Shown here piece by piece: positions 10,087-21,000 of a stretch of DNA of 64,000 bases. How positions within the stretch are numbered: position 1 is the first letter of the stretch; the number at the start of each line of letters is the position of its first letter. This DNA comes from Adiantum capillus-veneris (taxonomy: Eukaryota; Streptophyta; Polypodiopsida; Polypodiales; Pteridaceae): contig CM043959.1 in assembly GCA_014529385.2 (NCBI GenBank), positions 16,741,309 to 16,805,308 on the forward strand. Direction: 5' to 3'. The position numbers and the translations under genes were made by a program. Under the pieces are notes generated by a model, which was given only the letters and a program-made list of their open reading frames with translations, searched no databases and was not told where the DNA came from.

Positions 10087-10582
10087 TGATTGTAGTGTTC
10101 CCAGTCCTGAAACCTTAGAAATTGTATAAAGCCTAATCAAATTAATCTGTTTGTTAAGAAAGCAATGTAGAATTATCCAGCCATGGCAAACGTTGGTATT
10201 TTTGGAACTGTAATTATGACTTTACTATGGTTAGAAATTTTCAGAACTGAATTCCGATAAAAACTGACATAGTTATGGGCCTTGGAAGTTTACACTGGGA
10301 ATTAAATTAATCAAATAAATTATAAGGTTCTAGTAATCATTATTGCAAAAAACTTTTATCATAAAGTTCCTAGATATTTATAGATAATTGCAAATATTTT
10401 CAAAATTAATTATAAAAAGGTCAGATAATAGCAAAAAATCAATTTTGTGTATCTCGGGACCTCTATGGGGCAGTAATGAAGTTGCCCAAGCTGGAATTAG
10501 CAACAGGTGGCGCTATGGAAAGGTTGGGAGCTGCCTTGATGTGCAAGTAACTGCCAGAAGCAGCCTATGAACCCTAAAAACC

Positions 10583-10590
10583 TATAAAAA
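10583..10590 (+). promoter_or_regulatory. TATA box of the element A LTR
   Basis: TATAAAAA followed by GGGCCCCCC and, 30-40 bp on, a pyrimidine-rich CTCTCCATTTCTCTCTC stretch typical of plant transcription starts. Confidence 0.65.
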
Positions 10591-11059
10591 GGGCCCCCCT
10601 CTTGACAAAAAAATTCAGACTTCGAGTCCTCTCCATTTCTCTCTCACCTAGAGAGAACTCTACTCAAAAATCACTAGAGAGCAAAAACTCTAGTTGATTA
10701 TCCATGGTAATTAACTTAATCTCTTTTTAATTAGCAAAATCATGCTAATTTACCTATATTTTTTTAATTAATCTAATTAATTAAGAAGATTAAACTTATT
10801 TACACTCTAAATTACTCTCTTAATTCTTAATATTATGTTGCTTACTTAAATTAAGATCAGGGATATTAATCTACTTAATTATTAAGCCATATTAGGAGTG
10901 AAATTAATTTTTTGGTCATAAATTAAGGATAATTATACTAATTAAACTTAAATTAGTATAAGATAATTATCCAAGCTATATTAAACTTTTAAGATTCTAG
11001 GAAAATTATCTCTTAATTTTTTGATTAAATTTTATAATTGATTAGGCAAAAATTAATTG

Positions 11060-12130
11060 TTTTTAATCAAAAAATTAATGGAAATCCTATTTAATTAGCT
11101 ATTTAATTTTTTAGTCATAAATTAAAGGGGAAAATTAAAAAATATGTTAGATAATTATGTGCTATTTATCAGAGTTAGTTTATATGTTAGAAAAGCTATG
11201 ATAATTATCTTGAGGTTATAAAAATAATATAGCTATTTATTTAAGTCAGCTTAGACTAATTCTAGCTATAAATTAAAGAGAAATTTTTTAAAAACATGTT
11301 AGATAATTATGTGCTATTTATCAGAGTTAGTTTACATGTTAAAAAAACTTGTGATAATTATCTTGAGGCTAGAAAAATTATATATCTCTTTATCTAAATC
11401 AAATTAGACTAATTCTAGCTATAGATTAAAGGGGAAAATTTAAAAAAACTTTTTAGATAATTATGTGCTATTTATTAGAGTTATTTTACATATTAAAAAA
11501 GCCATGATAATTATCTTGATGCGAGAAAAATATATAGCTATTTATCTAAGTGAGATTAGAATAATTCTAGCTATAAATTAAAGGGAGAAATGAGAAAAAC
11601 ATGTTAGATAATTATGTGCTATTTATCAAAGTTAGTTTACATGCTAAAAAGTTGTGCTAATTATCTTGAGGTTAGAAAAATAATATAGCTATTTATCTAA
11701 GTGAGATTAGAATAATTCTAGCTATAAATTAAAAGAAGAAATGAGAAAAACATGTTAGATAATTATGTACTATTTATCAGAGTTAGTTTACATGGTGAAA
11801 AAGTCGTGATAATTATCTTAATGCTGGAAAAATAATATAGCTATTTATCAAAGTTATACTAAACTAATTTTAGCTATAAATTAAGAGGGAAAATTAGTTA
11901 AATTACTTAGATAAATACATAGTATTTATTAGATATAGAAATCAATGTTGCAAAGCTAGAATAATTAGGGCATGCACAAAAAATTAGTTAGACAAAAATT
12001 ATCTATTTTTGAGTATAAATTAAAGGGGATAACTAGTTAAGTTACTTAGATAACTATATAGTAATTATCAAAGGTAGAAATCACTATTATAAAGCAAAGA
12101 TAAATAGTTCATGTACAGGTAATTAGTTTA
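11060..12130 (+). repeat. AT-rich tandem array inside the A LTR, about 150-bp period
   Basis: The phrase TTAGATAATTATGTGCTATT recurs at about 11143, 11307, 11452, 11603 and 11753, with more degenerate copies near 11911 and 12040. Each is followed by a TTAGTTTACATGTTA and GATAATTATCTTGAGG segment. About seven units are visible. It lies in the transcribed leader part of the LTR. Confidence 0.8.
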
Positions 12131-12690
12131 GCAAATTATCTTAGCTAATATTATCTAATTTTAGTCATAAATTTGAAAGATAGATTAGTAAATTAATTTA
12201 TATATTTAAATGGTAATTACCAAAGATAGAAAATAACATTAAGAAGTCAGGATAATTACCTTAAATCCAAATAATTAGTTTAGCTAATTATTTTAGCTAA
12301 TATTGTTTGATTTTGACTATAAATTGAGAAGAAATATTAGTAGATCAATTTATAAGTTAGCAAGATAATTACTAGGGTTATAATACATCTAGATATATGT
12401 GGGATAAATATTTCACAAATAGATAAGTAATCCATAAATTACTAAAGCCAAATTAGGGTATTTTTGAAGAGAATTTAAATAGGAAAATTAGTAAAACAAC
12501 TCCAATAATTATGGGATAATTATGGGAGCACAATAATACTATTAGAAAGTTGAGAAAAAAAATATCTTGCCCAAATATTTATCAAAGATATTTACTTAGT
12601 CTAAAAATCCCTTTTTTGGGTAAAAGAAATAAGAGAGATTATTCAATTAATTCTCTAATCGATTAAGTATTCTTTCATAAGTCTACTACT

Positions 12691-12888
12691 ATGGCTCCGA
12701 AGAGGACCCGAGGAAATCCTCAGTCCGAAGAGGAAGATACAATGCATAAAAGGATTAGGACGTCCCATGACCATGAGGCTGGGCCTAGTAATGGGCCTAC
12801 AGAGGAGAGTCTTCAGGCGCTAGCGCAACAACAGATGGCTGACCAGTCCCAAGTGGGTTTTCATTTATTCAATTATGTCTTTAAATAG
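12691..12888 (+). CDS. Small ORF inside the A LTR, 65 codons
   Basis: Begins MAPKRTRGNPQSEEED after CTACTACTATGG and continues with MHKRIRTSHDHEAG and TEESLQALAQQQMADQSQ. It is charged and Gln-rich, like the N-termini of some chromovirus Gag proteins, and lies about 2.1 kb after the TATA box. The 5' LTR copy (about 1309-1430) keeps the same reading frame except for one stop, and has CCCAG-GTGGGT at the end of the homologous stretch, a possible splice donor. Element B has a comparable ORF in its LTR. It may be a leader peptide or the first exon of gag; no acceptor was proved. No domain is recognised. Confidence 0.45.
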   Translation: MAPKRTRGNPQSEEEDTMHKRIRTSHDHEAGPSNGPTEESLQALAQQQMADQSQVGFHLFNYVFK

Positions 12889-13985
12889 TTTAAGTTCTTT
12901 TATAAGTTAACATTGCATACGTCAGGAGTATGTAAGACTCATAAAATGAATAACTGACCGAGAAGGTAACTTCCAAGAAACCAACGAGTAGTGTTTGTAA
13001 ATAGGAAAGAATTGTTTGGGCTAAGACTGGTTGACCTCGTTTGATCATCCTTAAGAGAGCTTGTCTCAAGACACCTATGATTCCTGAAAATATTTTACTC
13101 CAAGTGATGAGTAACGATGGCAAGTCATTCATGGATGAGTCGGTTACCTCCATGTATGTGGACTCTTTACGCCGTGCATGTCTGTGTTAGTGGATTCTAC
13201 TTAGGATATTGTTTTTATCCTAGAGGAACCACTCAGTTGTATAAGCAATTGGTTGGCGTACGGGTGCTCAGACTTTGGGTGATGTATTTTCCACCCTGGT
13301 TTTTATAAATGAGGAATGGGTGCCATTTTTCACCCCTGTATAGGTGTTCTTGAGACAAGCCAGTACTGGTTAGAGTTACTTCAGGTTGACAGTACCTTGT
13401 CTTAAGTTTAAACATGCTTGTTTGCTAAAAGAATGTTTTCAACACTGCTTTCAAGGGTTGTTTTAATGAAATTTTATTTAATTAATGAAGGATAAAAGGA
13501 ATCATTATTTTAATTGTGATAAGTACGTGGTAGTAATTAAATAACAAAGTATCATGTGGAGTGCGGGGTCGTAAGTAGGGCTTGACTAAGGTTGTCAATC
13601 ATGGACGGGTGGACCTAATTAGTCAGGTAACTATCCATTCCCGTGCACTAAAACGTCTAGAAAACTTCTTCACTTGGAAGAGGAGTCCACCAACGGCTGT
13701 GTCCTCACATATATTAGGGGGAAAAAAGCTTTGGTTAAGGATACCTTAGTCCAAATTGTGGAAGTTATAGGGCAGAAATAGTTTTAAAATTTTCAAAAAA
13801 TTTGTCCCATTTCTAATGCGAGACAGGACTAGGTCTTCTTCTAGGGCTATAAACCCAAGCCATTATCAATGCTAAAGGTATATTCCCTGGATTTCTCTTG
13901 TTTAGAGACTCTGATTTTTATTAGGCCTAGAGACCTGTCAAGGATTCCATCCGCTTTTTGGTGTCGACGGGTTGGGCCCCTCACA

Positions 13986-14200
13986 ATTAGCATATGCTAC
14001 ACTCTCAGGCTCTCTCATGTGAGTCTCTGTAGGCTCCTTGTAATAAACTATTGGTGGCATCATTGGTGTACTCATGAGTGGTTCTGCCAGTTGCGTGTAT
14101 CAAATAATAACTCGGTTGTCTACGTTGGAAAACATAGGTTGCGGTTTGTCTCCTCCTTGTGCTGTGTGTTGGGTCCTATGTGGTACCTTGGAGGTGGTGG
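13986..14200. other. Unassigned flank between two repeats
   Basis: Starts directly after the A LTR end (ATTAG would be the flanking target copy, but the partner is lost) and ends where similarity to the B LTR begins. I see no gene. Confidence 0.5.
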
Positions 14201-15065
14201 TGATAGCCGTTTTTTGGCTCTCCGTATTTGTCATAGTGAGCCACGTCACCTAAGAAAAATCAATTTAACACTATGACTATCCTCACCTATTCATATGTAC
14301 ATATGTGTTTGTGTGTTATGCAACTATTATTCCATGGAGAAACCTCAACTAGCTAGTTATCTAGTCAGGAGAGACAAAAAAAAAAAGATAAGTATTACGG
14401 CCAAGTTTATACATAATTTTTCATCCTAATTTTGGCCTAGATATAGTGTGTGTTTATGTAAATATTTTATAAATTTGTGTATATATACCTATATTGAAGT
14501 GTGGATGTTTATCGAGCCTACGTACGTTAATTTTTACTATTTTACCCTACATGATAATTTGCTATTTTTTCTTGTATATACATGTGTGTACTTGTATGGA
14601 AATATAGAAAACAATAATACCAAAATGGCTATAACTTAGCCTTGGTGAAAATCCAACCCAACACAAATCACAAAAACTAGTTTTAATTGTGTGAGTATAT
14701 TTTCACTATTGTGATTTTTTTCTTTCTACAATTGTTCTCCTTTTCACTCTCATAAATTAAAACACTAAACACATTCATCTTTTTATGGTAGCCTCATAAT
14801 GAGGGATATTTTTTAAGTTGACCTCTTTAGATTTTTTCTACCTATATTATTTTTTATTTTATTTTCACATGTACATATTTTTAGACCCTCAATATTTGAT
14901 TTTCTAACTTGTATTATTCACTTATATCATGAGCTCAGCAATATCTTCACTTATAGACCCAAAAAATAAGGTCAAGGATATGTGGCATGCATGCATGCAT
15001 TATGGAGGGCTCACTCTTGGAGGCATTCAAAAGAATCATTCAAAGAGGGACCCCACAAAGACTTT
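14201..15065 (+). repeat. LTR fragment of the element B family
   Basis: Begins TGATAGCCGTTTTTTGGC and follows 57653-58590 closely (shared phrases TTATTCCATGGA, AAGTATTACGGCC, CATAATGAGGGATAT, TTCACTTATAGACCC). It has only a short TGTGTTTGTGTG where B has about 97 bp of (TG)n. Similarity stops near 15065, so the 3' half is lost. No internal region adjoins it, and it is preceded by a G-rich tract (GGAGGTGGTGG). Confidence 0.82.
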
Positions 15066-16337
15066 GTGTAGTGGAAGAAAACAGTTGGTATTGCAAAATT
15101 TTTAGCGTCCACTTCCTCTCCAAATTTGAAAAAGTGATAAAAACAAGAATTTTAGCTCATGAGCTAAACTTTTGTCTCACATGTTTTCATAAGTTTTGGA
15201 GCAAGGAGGTGTGAGATATGATTTAATTGGTGGAATCCAGTCTGCCCATGCCATGTAGCCACACTTCCTCTTCCACTTTATCATTTTTCTCTTTCACACA
15301 CACTTCTCCACTCATCATCCCCATCTCTCTCACCTCTCCTCTCTGCACCATACTCACCTTCTCCTCAACCTTGAATAATAATAGAAACCATGGTGAACTC
15401 GTGCCTCTTACACACACTTCTATTTTAAAATTGACCTCGTAGTCTCATTTTTTCTCCTCCAAAATATCATTTTCTTTAAAAAATCCACAAAATTCAGATT
15501 CTTCTCTAAAGTAATAGCATCATGGTGATGGCTTGATCATCGTCAATCACCTTGGTTCCCAAGAAAGGTCAATAATGGAGAGCAAACGTGCTTCAAAGTT
15601 AATGGACCATCAACAAGCATAAAAAATTGGCATACTCAAGCTTCTTGGAGCATCAACATTGAAAAAAATCCATCTTTTCTTACCCCTCAAGAATTTATCT
15701 TTCTTATTTGTATCCTACATGGATACTCTCATTATAAGTATCCAAATCCATTTGTAAATCAATAACAAGTACCCTAACTCTACTAATCTCCTAACACTAC
15801 CCTACTATGTAAAATTTATCACCTCCATTTCTCTCGTCTCTCTTTTATCTCTCTATCCCCACCACCTTCTCCACAATTCTAAGCAAGGAAATAGATAAAA
15901 TGCTAAAAATATAACCCAACCACGGTTACAAGAGTAACCCTAGTCCTCAAAAATGCTATAAAAGGAGGGTGTATCTAGCACAAAAGAATACAAACTATAA
16001 GAAAGAGCATCATGCTATAGCTTTGGAATCCAAGATCAATCTCTTGAGAAGGAGATCTTGAGTGAAATCTCATTAGCTTATGTGCATGCATGTGTTGAAC
16101 TTAGGGGTGTGACTACTTAGCCAAGGGAGTTTTATGCCAATGTAAGAGAGAGTGATCATTCAATAGAGAGTAGGAAGCTTTCATTCTCCTACCCATTGTA
16201 AGCACAACATTTCACTGAATCAAAGAGATGGATTTGGACTAAGTATGGCTACCTTGTCTCTCTTTCAACATGAATTCATGGAGAACAATGATGTGTAAGT
16301 CTCTTGGTGTTTTTTTACTTAAGTTCTTGATAACTTT
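15066..16337. other. Unassigned non-coding stretch
   Basis: Contains a pyrimidine-rich stretch at about 15250-15440 and a TATA-like GCTATAAAAGGAGG at about 15953-15966, followed by a purine-rich leader. The segment AAGCAAGGAAATAGATAAAA near 15885 recurs near 41702. It could be the 5' region of LINE copy L1 or an unrecognised LTR. No supported protein. Confidence 0.4.
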
Positions 16338-16450
16338 TTTGTGCTGTTATTGATTTGGCCATAAATCCCACATGTTGTAAGAGGGTGACAAGGTGGAGCT
16401 AAAGTGAACAAGTTCAAGAAAGTTGACTCTCATCTCTCATTTTACATACA

Positions 16451-17341
16451 ATGTCTTTTGGCACTCGCAAGGGTTCTTCTTTTTCAACAAGGTCCACAAC
16501 CATTATAGAAAATGATCCAAGATCTCCTAAGTGTGGAGATAGCAACACAACCACTCAACCAACGACATCAAAAACCATGATCATGGCATACTTGGTATCA
16601 TTGCAAGAGACTGTAAACAAACAAGATCTTACAAGCACTTGCAATGGAGAATGACACAATAAGGGTTCTTGCGGTTGAGAATGAGAATGTCAAGAGGACA
16701 CTTGAGTTGAAAGCAACACATTTGATGGAACTTGAAGAGGAAGTCAAGGAATGTAAATGTTCTCTTATGGACTTGAATGCTTGTAAGGAACATGCAAAGT
16801 AGAGCATGACAAAGAGGAGCAATTTGACACCATGAGTCGAGATGTATGTGACATGAAAAATATATTCATAAACAAGTTTTGGGTTGATGTATGTGGTAGC
16901 AATGTGGTTTCTAATTCCTCCCTCATGCAAGCTATGGCTCAAACAAAGAATGTTGAGAATGTGGATGTGGAGGTGTTGAAGGAATGGGAGAAACTTTCCA
17001 AGAACATTGTTATTCATGGAATTCTTGAAGAGAAGTTCAAAACACCTCCTTCTCTTTCCATTGTTATCAAAGATGTTTTCATAACCCACTTTGGCATGTT
17101 CGGAGTTATGGTCTATGGAGCACATAGAGTGGGTAAGCAAGGAGATCCTCGCTCGGAAGTACAGCCAATTGTATGCACCATGCTGCATGAGACAAAACAA
17201 AAGATTATCCTTGATAATAGTTGGATGTATTTGAGGGATACAAAATATTTTGTATATGAAGATTGCAATATTAAGCAACAAAATATATGTCGCAAGGCAT
17301 ATGAGGAAAGGAAAAAGAAAAATCAAGGAGATCTCTCATGA
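16451..17341 (+). pseudogene. LINE L1 ORF1-like protein remnant
   Basis: The ATG at 16451 starts a Ser/Thr-rich N-terminus (MSFGTRKGSSFSTRS, then TTSKTMIMAYLVSLQETVNKQ). A frameshift leads to a heptad-like helical stretch (VENENVKRTLELKATHLMELEEE, about 16676-16745). After stops, 16832-17341 is open and ends with PIVCTMLHETKQKIILDNS, LRDTKYFVYEDCN and QQNICRKAYEERKKK. This resembles the RRM/C-terminal nucleic-acid-binding part of L1-type ORF1 proteins (V-x-F-x-x-K-x-x-I-L followed by G-T-x-I-x-V-x-E-D). Coiled coil followed by an RRM-like end is the normal ORF1p layout. The role would be RNA binding in the LINE particle; this copy is frameshifted. Confidence 0.55.
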
Positions 17342-17399
17342 AGAAAATGTGCCCAAGGAGGAGGCAAGTCCTTGAGAAGATAGGAATGCACGACTTGCA

Positions 17400-17832
17400 T
17401 TTGAGAAAAAGGATAGAGATCAGCCATTTTTTGATTTAGAAGAGGACATTGCTTATTTCAAAGGTGAAGGTAATCTTATTGTCTTTGGGGATATGAATGC
17501 TTGAACAGAAACATTGCAGCATGATACTTGATATCCCATATATTTCAATGGAGTTGGAGGAAGTTCACTTATATGATCGTACTTCAATGGATGAGAAAGA
17601 GCCAGATCACCATGGAAAGCCACTTTTACACATATGTAATAGCACATGTATGCTCATTTCCAATGATGTATCTTTATGGAGTGGAACCAATGGATTTATA
17701 TGTAGAAAACATAATGAAAATAGTATGACTGACTATATGATACTCTCCAAAGCCATCATGTATTGCACGCATAAAGAGTTTTATGTTTGGCCAATGGATC
17801 CTAGAATTAGACCATCAGACCTTATGTATTGA
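17400..17832 (+). pseudogene. LINE L1 APE-type endonuclease remnant
   Basis: DIAYFKGEGNLIVFGDMNA at about 17446-17502 matches the conserved G-D-x-N-A motif of LINE endonucleases (exonuclease/endonuclease/phosphatase fold). A stop follows, and the next open stretch has HGKPLLHICNSTCMLISND, WSGTNGFICRKHN, MTDYMILSK and RIRPSDLMY. The last is the position of the usual S-D-H-x-P motif with the His replaced. The N-terminal catalytic half is unreadable. The enzyme would nick target DNA for reverse transcription; it is dead here. Confidence 0.6.
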
Positions 17833-18245
17833 CCTTGCATGTGGAGAAGCAACTAAGAATGATAATCTCAGCCAAAGGGAAGCGAAGTTATCACTATGTA
17901 TGGAGTTCAAACGGGCACTAATGTACATTGAAATGGTTGAGAAAAAGTTAAGGATGGAAAAGCTTTAATATGATGCACCATTGGAAACTAAATGGGAATC
18001 TTTCAAGAAAGTTACTTTTCTTGTGCCGAAGAATGCTTTTCCATAAAGCATGTCCATGGTATCAACAAAGATAGATCATGCAAAAGGTAGTTTAATAAAT
18101 AATGTCAAGATGTTCAAAGGTAGTTTGATAAAGAATGTCAAGATGCTCGAAATTCCTTAATAAAGCTTGATGGAACTATGAATAAAGAAAACTATCAAAG
18201 TCATTTGCATACATACAAGGCATTGATTCAAAAGAAGAGAAGAAG

Positions 18246-18428
18246 ATGGGAAGTATGTACTCTTTTTTCACTATTGAGGATGTATGTGGTGGGCTTGAAA
18301 AGTTAACCACTCACAAAGCGCAAGATCTTCAAGGTATCAAACCAGAGATGATCAAATGGACGAGAGATTTTACACATTTGTGGATGTGTGATATGTTCAA
18401 CCTTGCACTTGGTATGCCTTATGATTGA
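18246..18428 (+). pseudogene. LINE L1 pre-RT segment
   Basis: MYSFFTIEDVCGGLEKL, THKAQDLQGIKPEMIKW and MCDMFNLAL match the region just before LINE RT (T-x-x-E-V-x-x-x-I-x-x-L-x-x-x-K-A-x-G-x-D-G-x-x-x-E). The same segment occurs in L2 at about 29305-29460. The copy stops right after it. Confidence 0.6.
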
Positions 18429-18560
18429 CTTAGCATTAATTTAAAGATAAAAAATTTCATAGCTATGCAAGGCATTTTTGTAGCAGTATTTTTGAAGTGA
18501 TCAGGTTCAGGAAAGTTGACTCTCATCTCTTAGTTTGCGTACAATGTCTTTTGGCACTCG

Positions 18561-19559
18561 TGTGGGACGCATGTCTAACCTCACCATCCTATCTTATTGC
18601 AGTATTAGCCAGAACCACGATTAATTTGTTAAACCATGGGACGAAGCTGACTCGACTAGTGCATAGAGGCTACAAGAGATTGTCAATCTCTTGGAAAACA
18701 ACTAACAACTCGCATCTAACAAGCTACACTCAAATGACCAAAATCACCAAAAGCCAACCGCTCATCAACAAGAAAATCACATCCGTTAAGCATCAAATGA
18801 CATCAAAACATAATGAAACTTCTAAGACAAGTTTATAAGAACTAATCACACATGCCTATGGCCTCAAACCCCACTTTAGGTCAAGTTCCAAAATCGCGAT
18901 TATTAATAGCAGTGGATTTTTGACCTAGTTGTTTTTGACTCAGAATGCATCTAAATGCTTAGCAATGATGCCTCAATACCCCGCCTATTCTTAGTTTTTG
19001 ATTTGAACATGTAAATTCCTAGTTATGATGAAATTATACCACGGGTCGACGATGCCAAAAGCTACGAAATACTGTGAATGGCTTACGTCAATGCGTAGAG
19101 CTCTTACCTACAGTTGCAATGCAACAAACACATTCACAATGTGACAACCAGAGAGGGAGTAGGAAGCGCGAGAAGGAAAGGAATGAGCGTCGTTCGCTCA
19201 CGCTATGTATTTCTTATCCAAAAACTTAATAAAATATTTCCAAAGTTGGCTTTTATACCTTAGCCAAGGTCTAAAATGTGTAATGTCCGGTGTCCAAGAC
19301 CTTTAAGGCTCCACACTTATTGTATATGCAACCTAAGCATAGTAACTGACCTATTCTTTACAACTTGGAACTCCCATTGAGCCCGTAACACACTAAAATA
19401 TTACAATGGCTTGAATAAATCGGAAATTTACAATACGTGACGATTTTGGAAAAATGTGTGATTCCAATCTTTACTGCTTCTTCACTTTGATCTTCGATGT
19501 GCATCCGTACTTCTTTGGTCTTTAGTAGCTATTGTTAACTGACGTTGACTCAGTTAACA
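18561..19559 (-). repeat. 3' LTR of element D
   Basis: Starts TGTGGGACGC and ends GTTAACA on the plus strand. A minus-strand TATAAAA lies at 19251-19257. It contains one half of the palindrome seen in the leader (AAATCGCGATTATTAA, about 18893). Its outer flank is ACTCG. Confidence 0.92.
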
Positions 19560-19572
19560 TTCCCCCCTTCCT
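19560..19572 (-). promoter_or_regulatory. Polypurine tract of element D
   Basis: On the minus strand AGGAAGGGGGGAA ends directly at the LTR start TGTTAACTG. The same tract with one change precedes the LTR of element E. Confidence 0.9.
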
Positions 19573-20420
19573 ATTTTAGTGTCCGTCCTCGGACATTGTT
19601 GAAAAGTGTCCGTGGAGGTTGTGGAAGGTTTTTGATTGGTTGTTGATGGGCTGATCATCTTCATTTTGTCATTGGATTTGTTGATGAGGTTCAATTTGTT
19701 GCAACATCCTCATTGGTCCGAGTAGTCGATTTTGAGAGGTGATGTTGTATTTGTCCGTTGTAATAGCATCATGATGAGGTTGCTGTTTATTTATAAAAAA
19801 TATGTACAAGGGAAGTAGAATGATGAGGTTCTAAATTAGGGTATTATACATGGATGACCAAAGGGAAAAAAACCTAGTGGGAAAAAAGTACCGTTGGTAT
19901 ACGCGCATTATTGGAGTACTTATTAGCATGGGAAATATTAATAAAGTGTCCAAGGGATTATTTACTGATAGATATGGAAATAAAAAGGCAGCAAATGTGA
20001 GAGGGTAGCATGATGGAACATTGGTTTTCTTGTTGTATTCCACTCAAGGTGTATAGGTGGAAGCAAAAAAGAGTGTCTAATGCATATGTCCAATGGTGGG
20101 ACATCTTATTTATGCATACATAAAAATGCATGGGAAACAATATGCTGTGCAAGAAAAATTATGAGGGATTCTTCAAAAATATGGTGTAGCTATAAAAGCA
20201 TATGACATAGCTTTGCAAGCTGGCACCCCTTTAAGAGTGGTTTTTGTTGACGAGGATATATGCTCTCATCTTACTGTGCACTGTCGTGAGTGTTGGACTC
20301 TACGACACTCCACCAATTGTAAGTTAATAGACTTTGACTCTTATCCTCATCTCACCAGCATGAGCGACAGGACTTTAGATATGCTCAACTCTTTCAGCTT
20401 GAGTGTAAGCCTAATAACTA
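19573..20420 (-). other. 3' untranslated part of element D
   Basis: No open frame with supporting features was found on the element strand. It lies between the last coding segment and the polypurine tract. Confidence 0.5.
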
Positions 20421-20426
20421 TGACTC

Positions 20427-21000
20427 TTAGCACAGAGTTTTTGAATCTGCATTCGTGTTGGTTGGGTTGTCCTTCTTTGATTGTGAAGACTCCATTGGTT
20501 GTTTGATTCTCCAATTAGGCCTGTTGATAGAAGTATTTGATGTTGTTGGAAGCCTTTGTTCACTTTTGGCATCTGGATTTTGACTAGGAGCATCGGAGGA
20601 CTTAGGAATCCAAACCTCTTGATGACCTTTGTAACTCCTTTGTTGACTTTGTTGAGCTTTCGGTCCTACTGAGATGTTGAGATCTTCATGTAAGTCTGGT
20701 GTAGTTGCAGTTGGCTTGTGGTTCACTGGTACTCAAATATTTGTATACCCTGTGTAGAATCCTTGTCCAAGAAGAACATTCTTTGAGATCCATCTTTGTT
20801 ATGTATCCTTTTGTCAGCCATGGTAGACTTCAGCATCATTCAATGTTGCTCTGTTGTATACCTGCTTCTTAGGTATCCTAGGATATTGTCGAGGTTGATA
20901 CCTTGTGGGCATTCTTTCTTGGGAGGGAGTTGAAGTTATTTCATATGCTCTAACCTGTGGTTTTGGCACCCATATCTGTCTGTTACCTCCATAGTACTCT
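20427..21000 (-). pseudogene. Element D C-terminal segment with W(V/I)PK motifs
   Basis: Reading 5' to 3' on the minus strand, EYYGGNRQIWVPK (about 21000-20962) is followed after stops by GFYTGYTNI-stop-VPV (about 20765-20725) and RSYKGHQEVWIPK (about 20640-20600). These are copies of one motif, roughly Y/F-x-G-x-x-x-x-W-V/I-P-K. The rest is rich in Gln, Ser, Asn and Pro. Element E has GYYDGNDQILVPK and TYRWVPK at the same place (after pol, before the polypurine tract), and fragment F has NNQIWVPK. Position alone suggests an env-like or accessory protein, but there is no membrane segment and I know no family with this motif. Function unknown. Confidence 0.55.

Larger units (their letters stand above)
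1309..13985 (+). mobile_element. Chromovirus A: Ty3/Gypsy LTR retrotransposon, 5' truncated
   Basis: The order on the plus strand is partial 5' LTR, primer-binding site, extra ORF, gag, protease, RT, RNase H, integrase, chromodomain, polypurine tract and 3' LTR. The chromodomain after the integrase places it in the chromovirus branch of Ty3/Gypsy. Both LTR copies end GGG...CCTCACA. The left LTR lacks everything before the equivalent of position 12733, so about two thirds of it is gone and no target duplication can be checked. The coding region has frameshifts and stops throughout, so the copy is inactive. By eye roughly one position in ten differs between the LTR copies, which implies an old insertion. 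Copia element G was inserted later at 4374-6747. Confidence 0.9.
10087..13985 (+). repeat. 3' LTR of element A, about 3.9 kb
   Basis: Starts TGATTGTAG after the G run and ends CCTCACA, where homology to the 5' LTR also ends. It contains a U3 of about 500 bp, a TATA box at 10583, an AT-rich repeat block (about 11060-12130), a 65-codon ORF (12691) and a 3' part (12733-13985) shared with the truncated 5' LTR. The left boundary is inferred only from the polypurine tract because the other LTR lacks this part. Its length is at the long end for chromoviruses but not unknown for the Del/Tekay group. Confidence 0.75.
16338..18425 (+). mobile_element. LINE copy L1, 3' truncated
   Basis: A non-LTR retrotransposon of the same family as L2 and L3. 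All three share TTGACTCTCATCTC, then TACATACAATGTCTTT and the ORF1 start (MSFGTRKGSS type). L1 holds an ORF1-like part, endonuclease remnants and a pre-RT segment, then ends near FNLALGMPYD. RT itself is missing. It abuts the start of L2 at about 18440. Compared with L2, a segment between ORF1/endonuclease and the pre-RT motif (28412-29300 in L2) is deleted. Its 5' leader (16338-16398) also occurs upstream of L3. Confidence 0.75.

Noticed and set aside
16598-17326. 242-codon minus-strand frame with hydrophobic stretches
   Set aside because: It is antisense to the LINE L1 ORF1 region, whose motifs and homologous copies support the plus strand.
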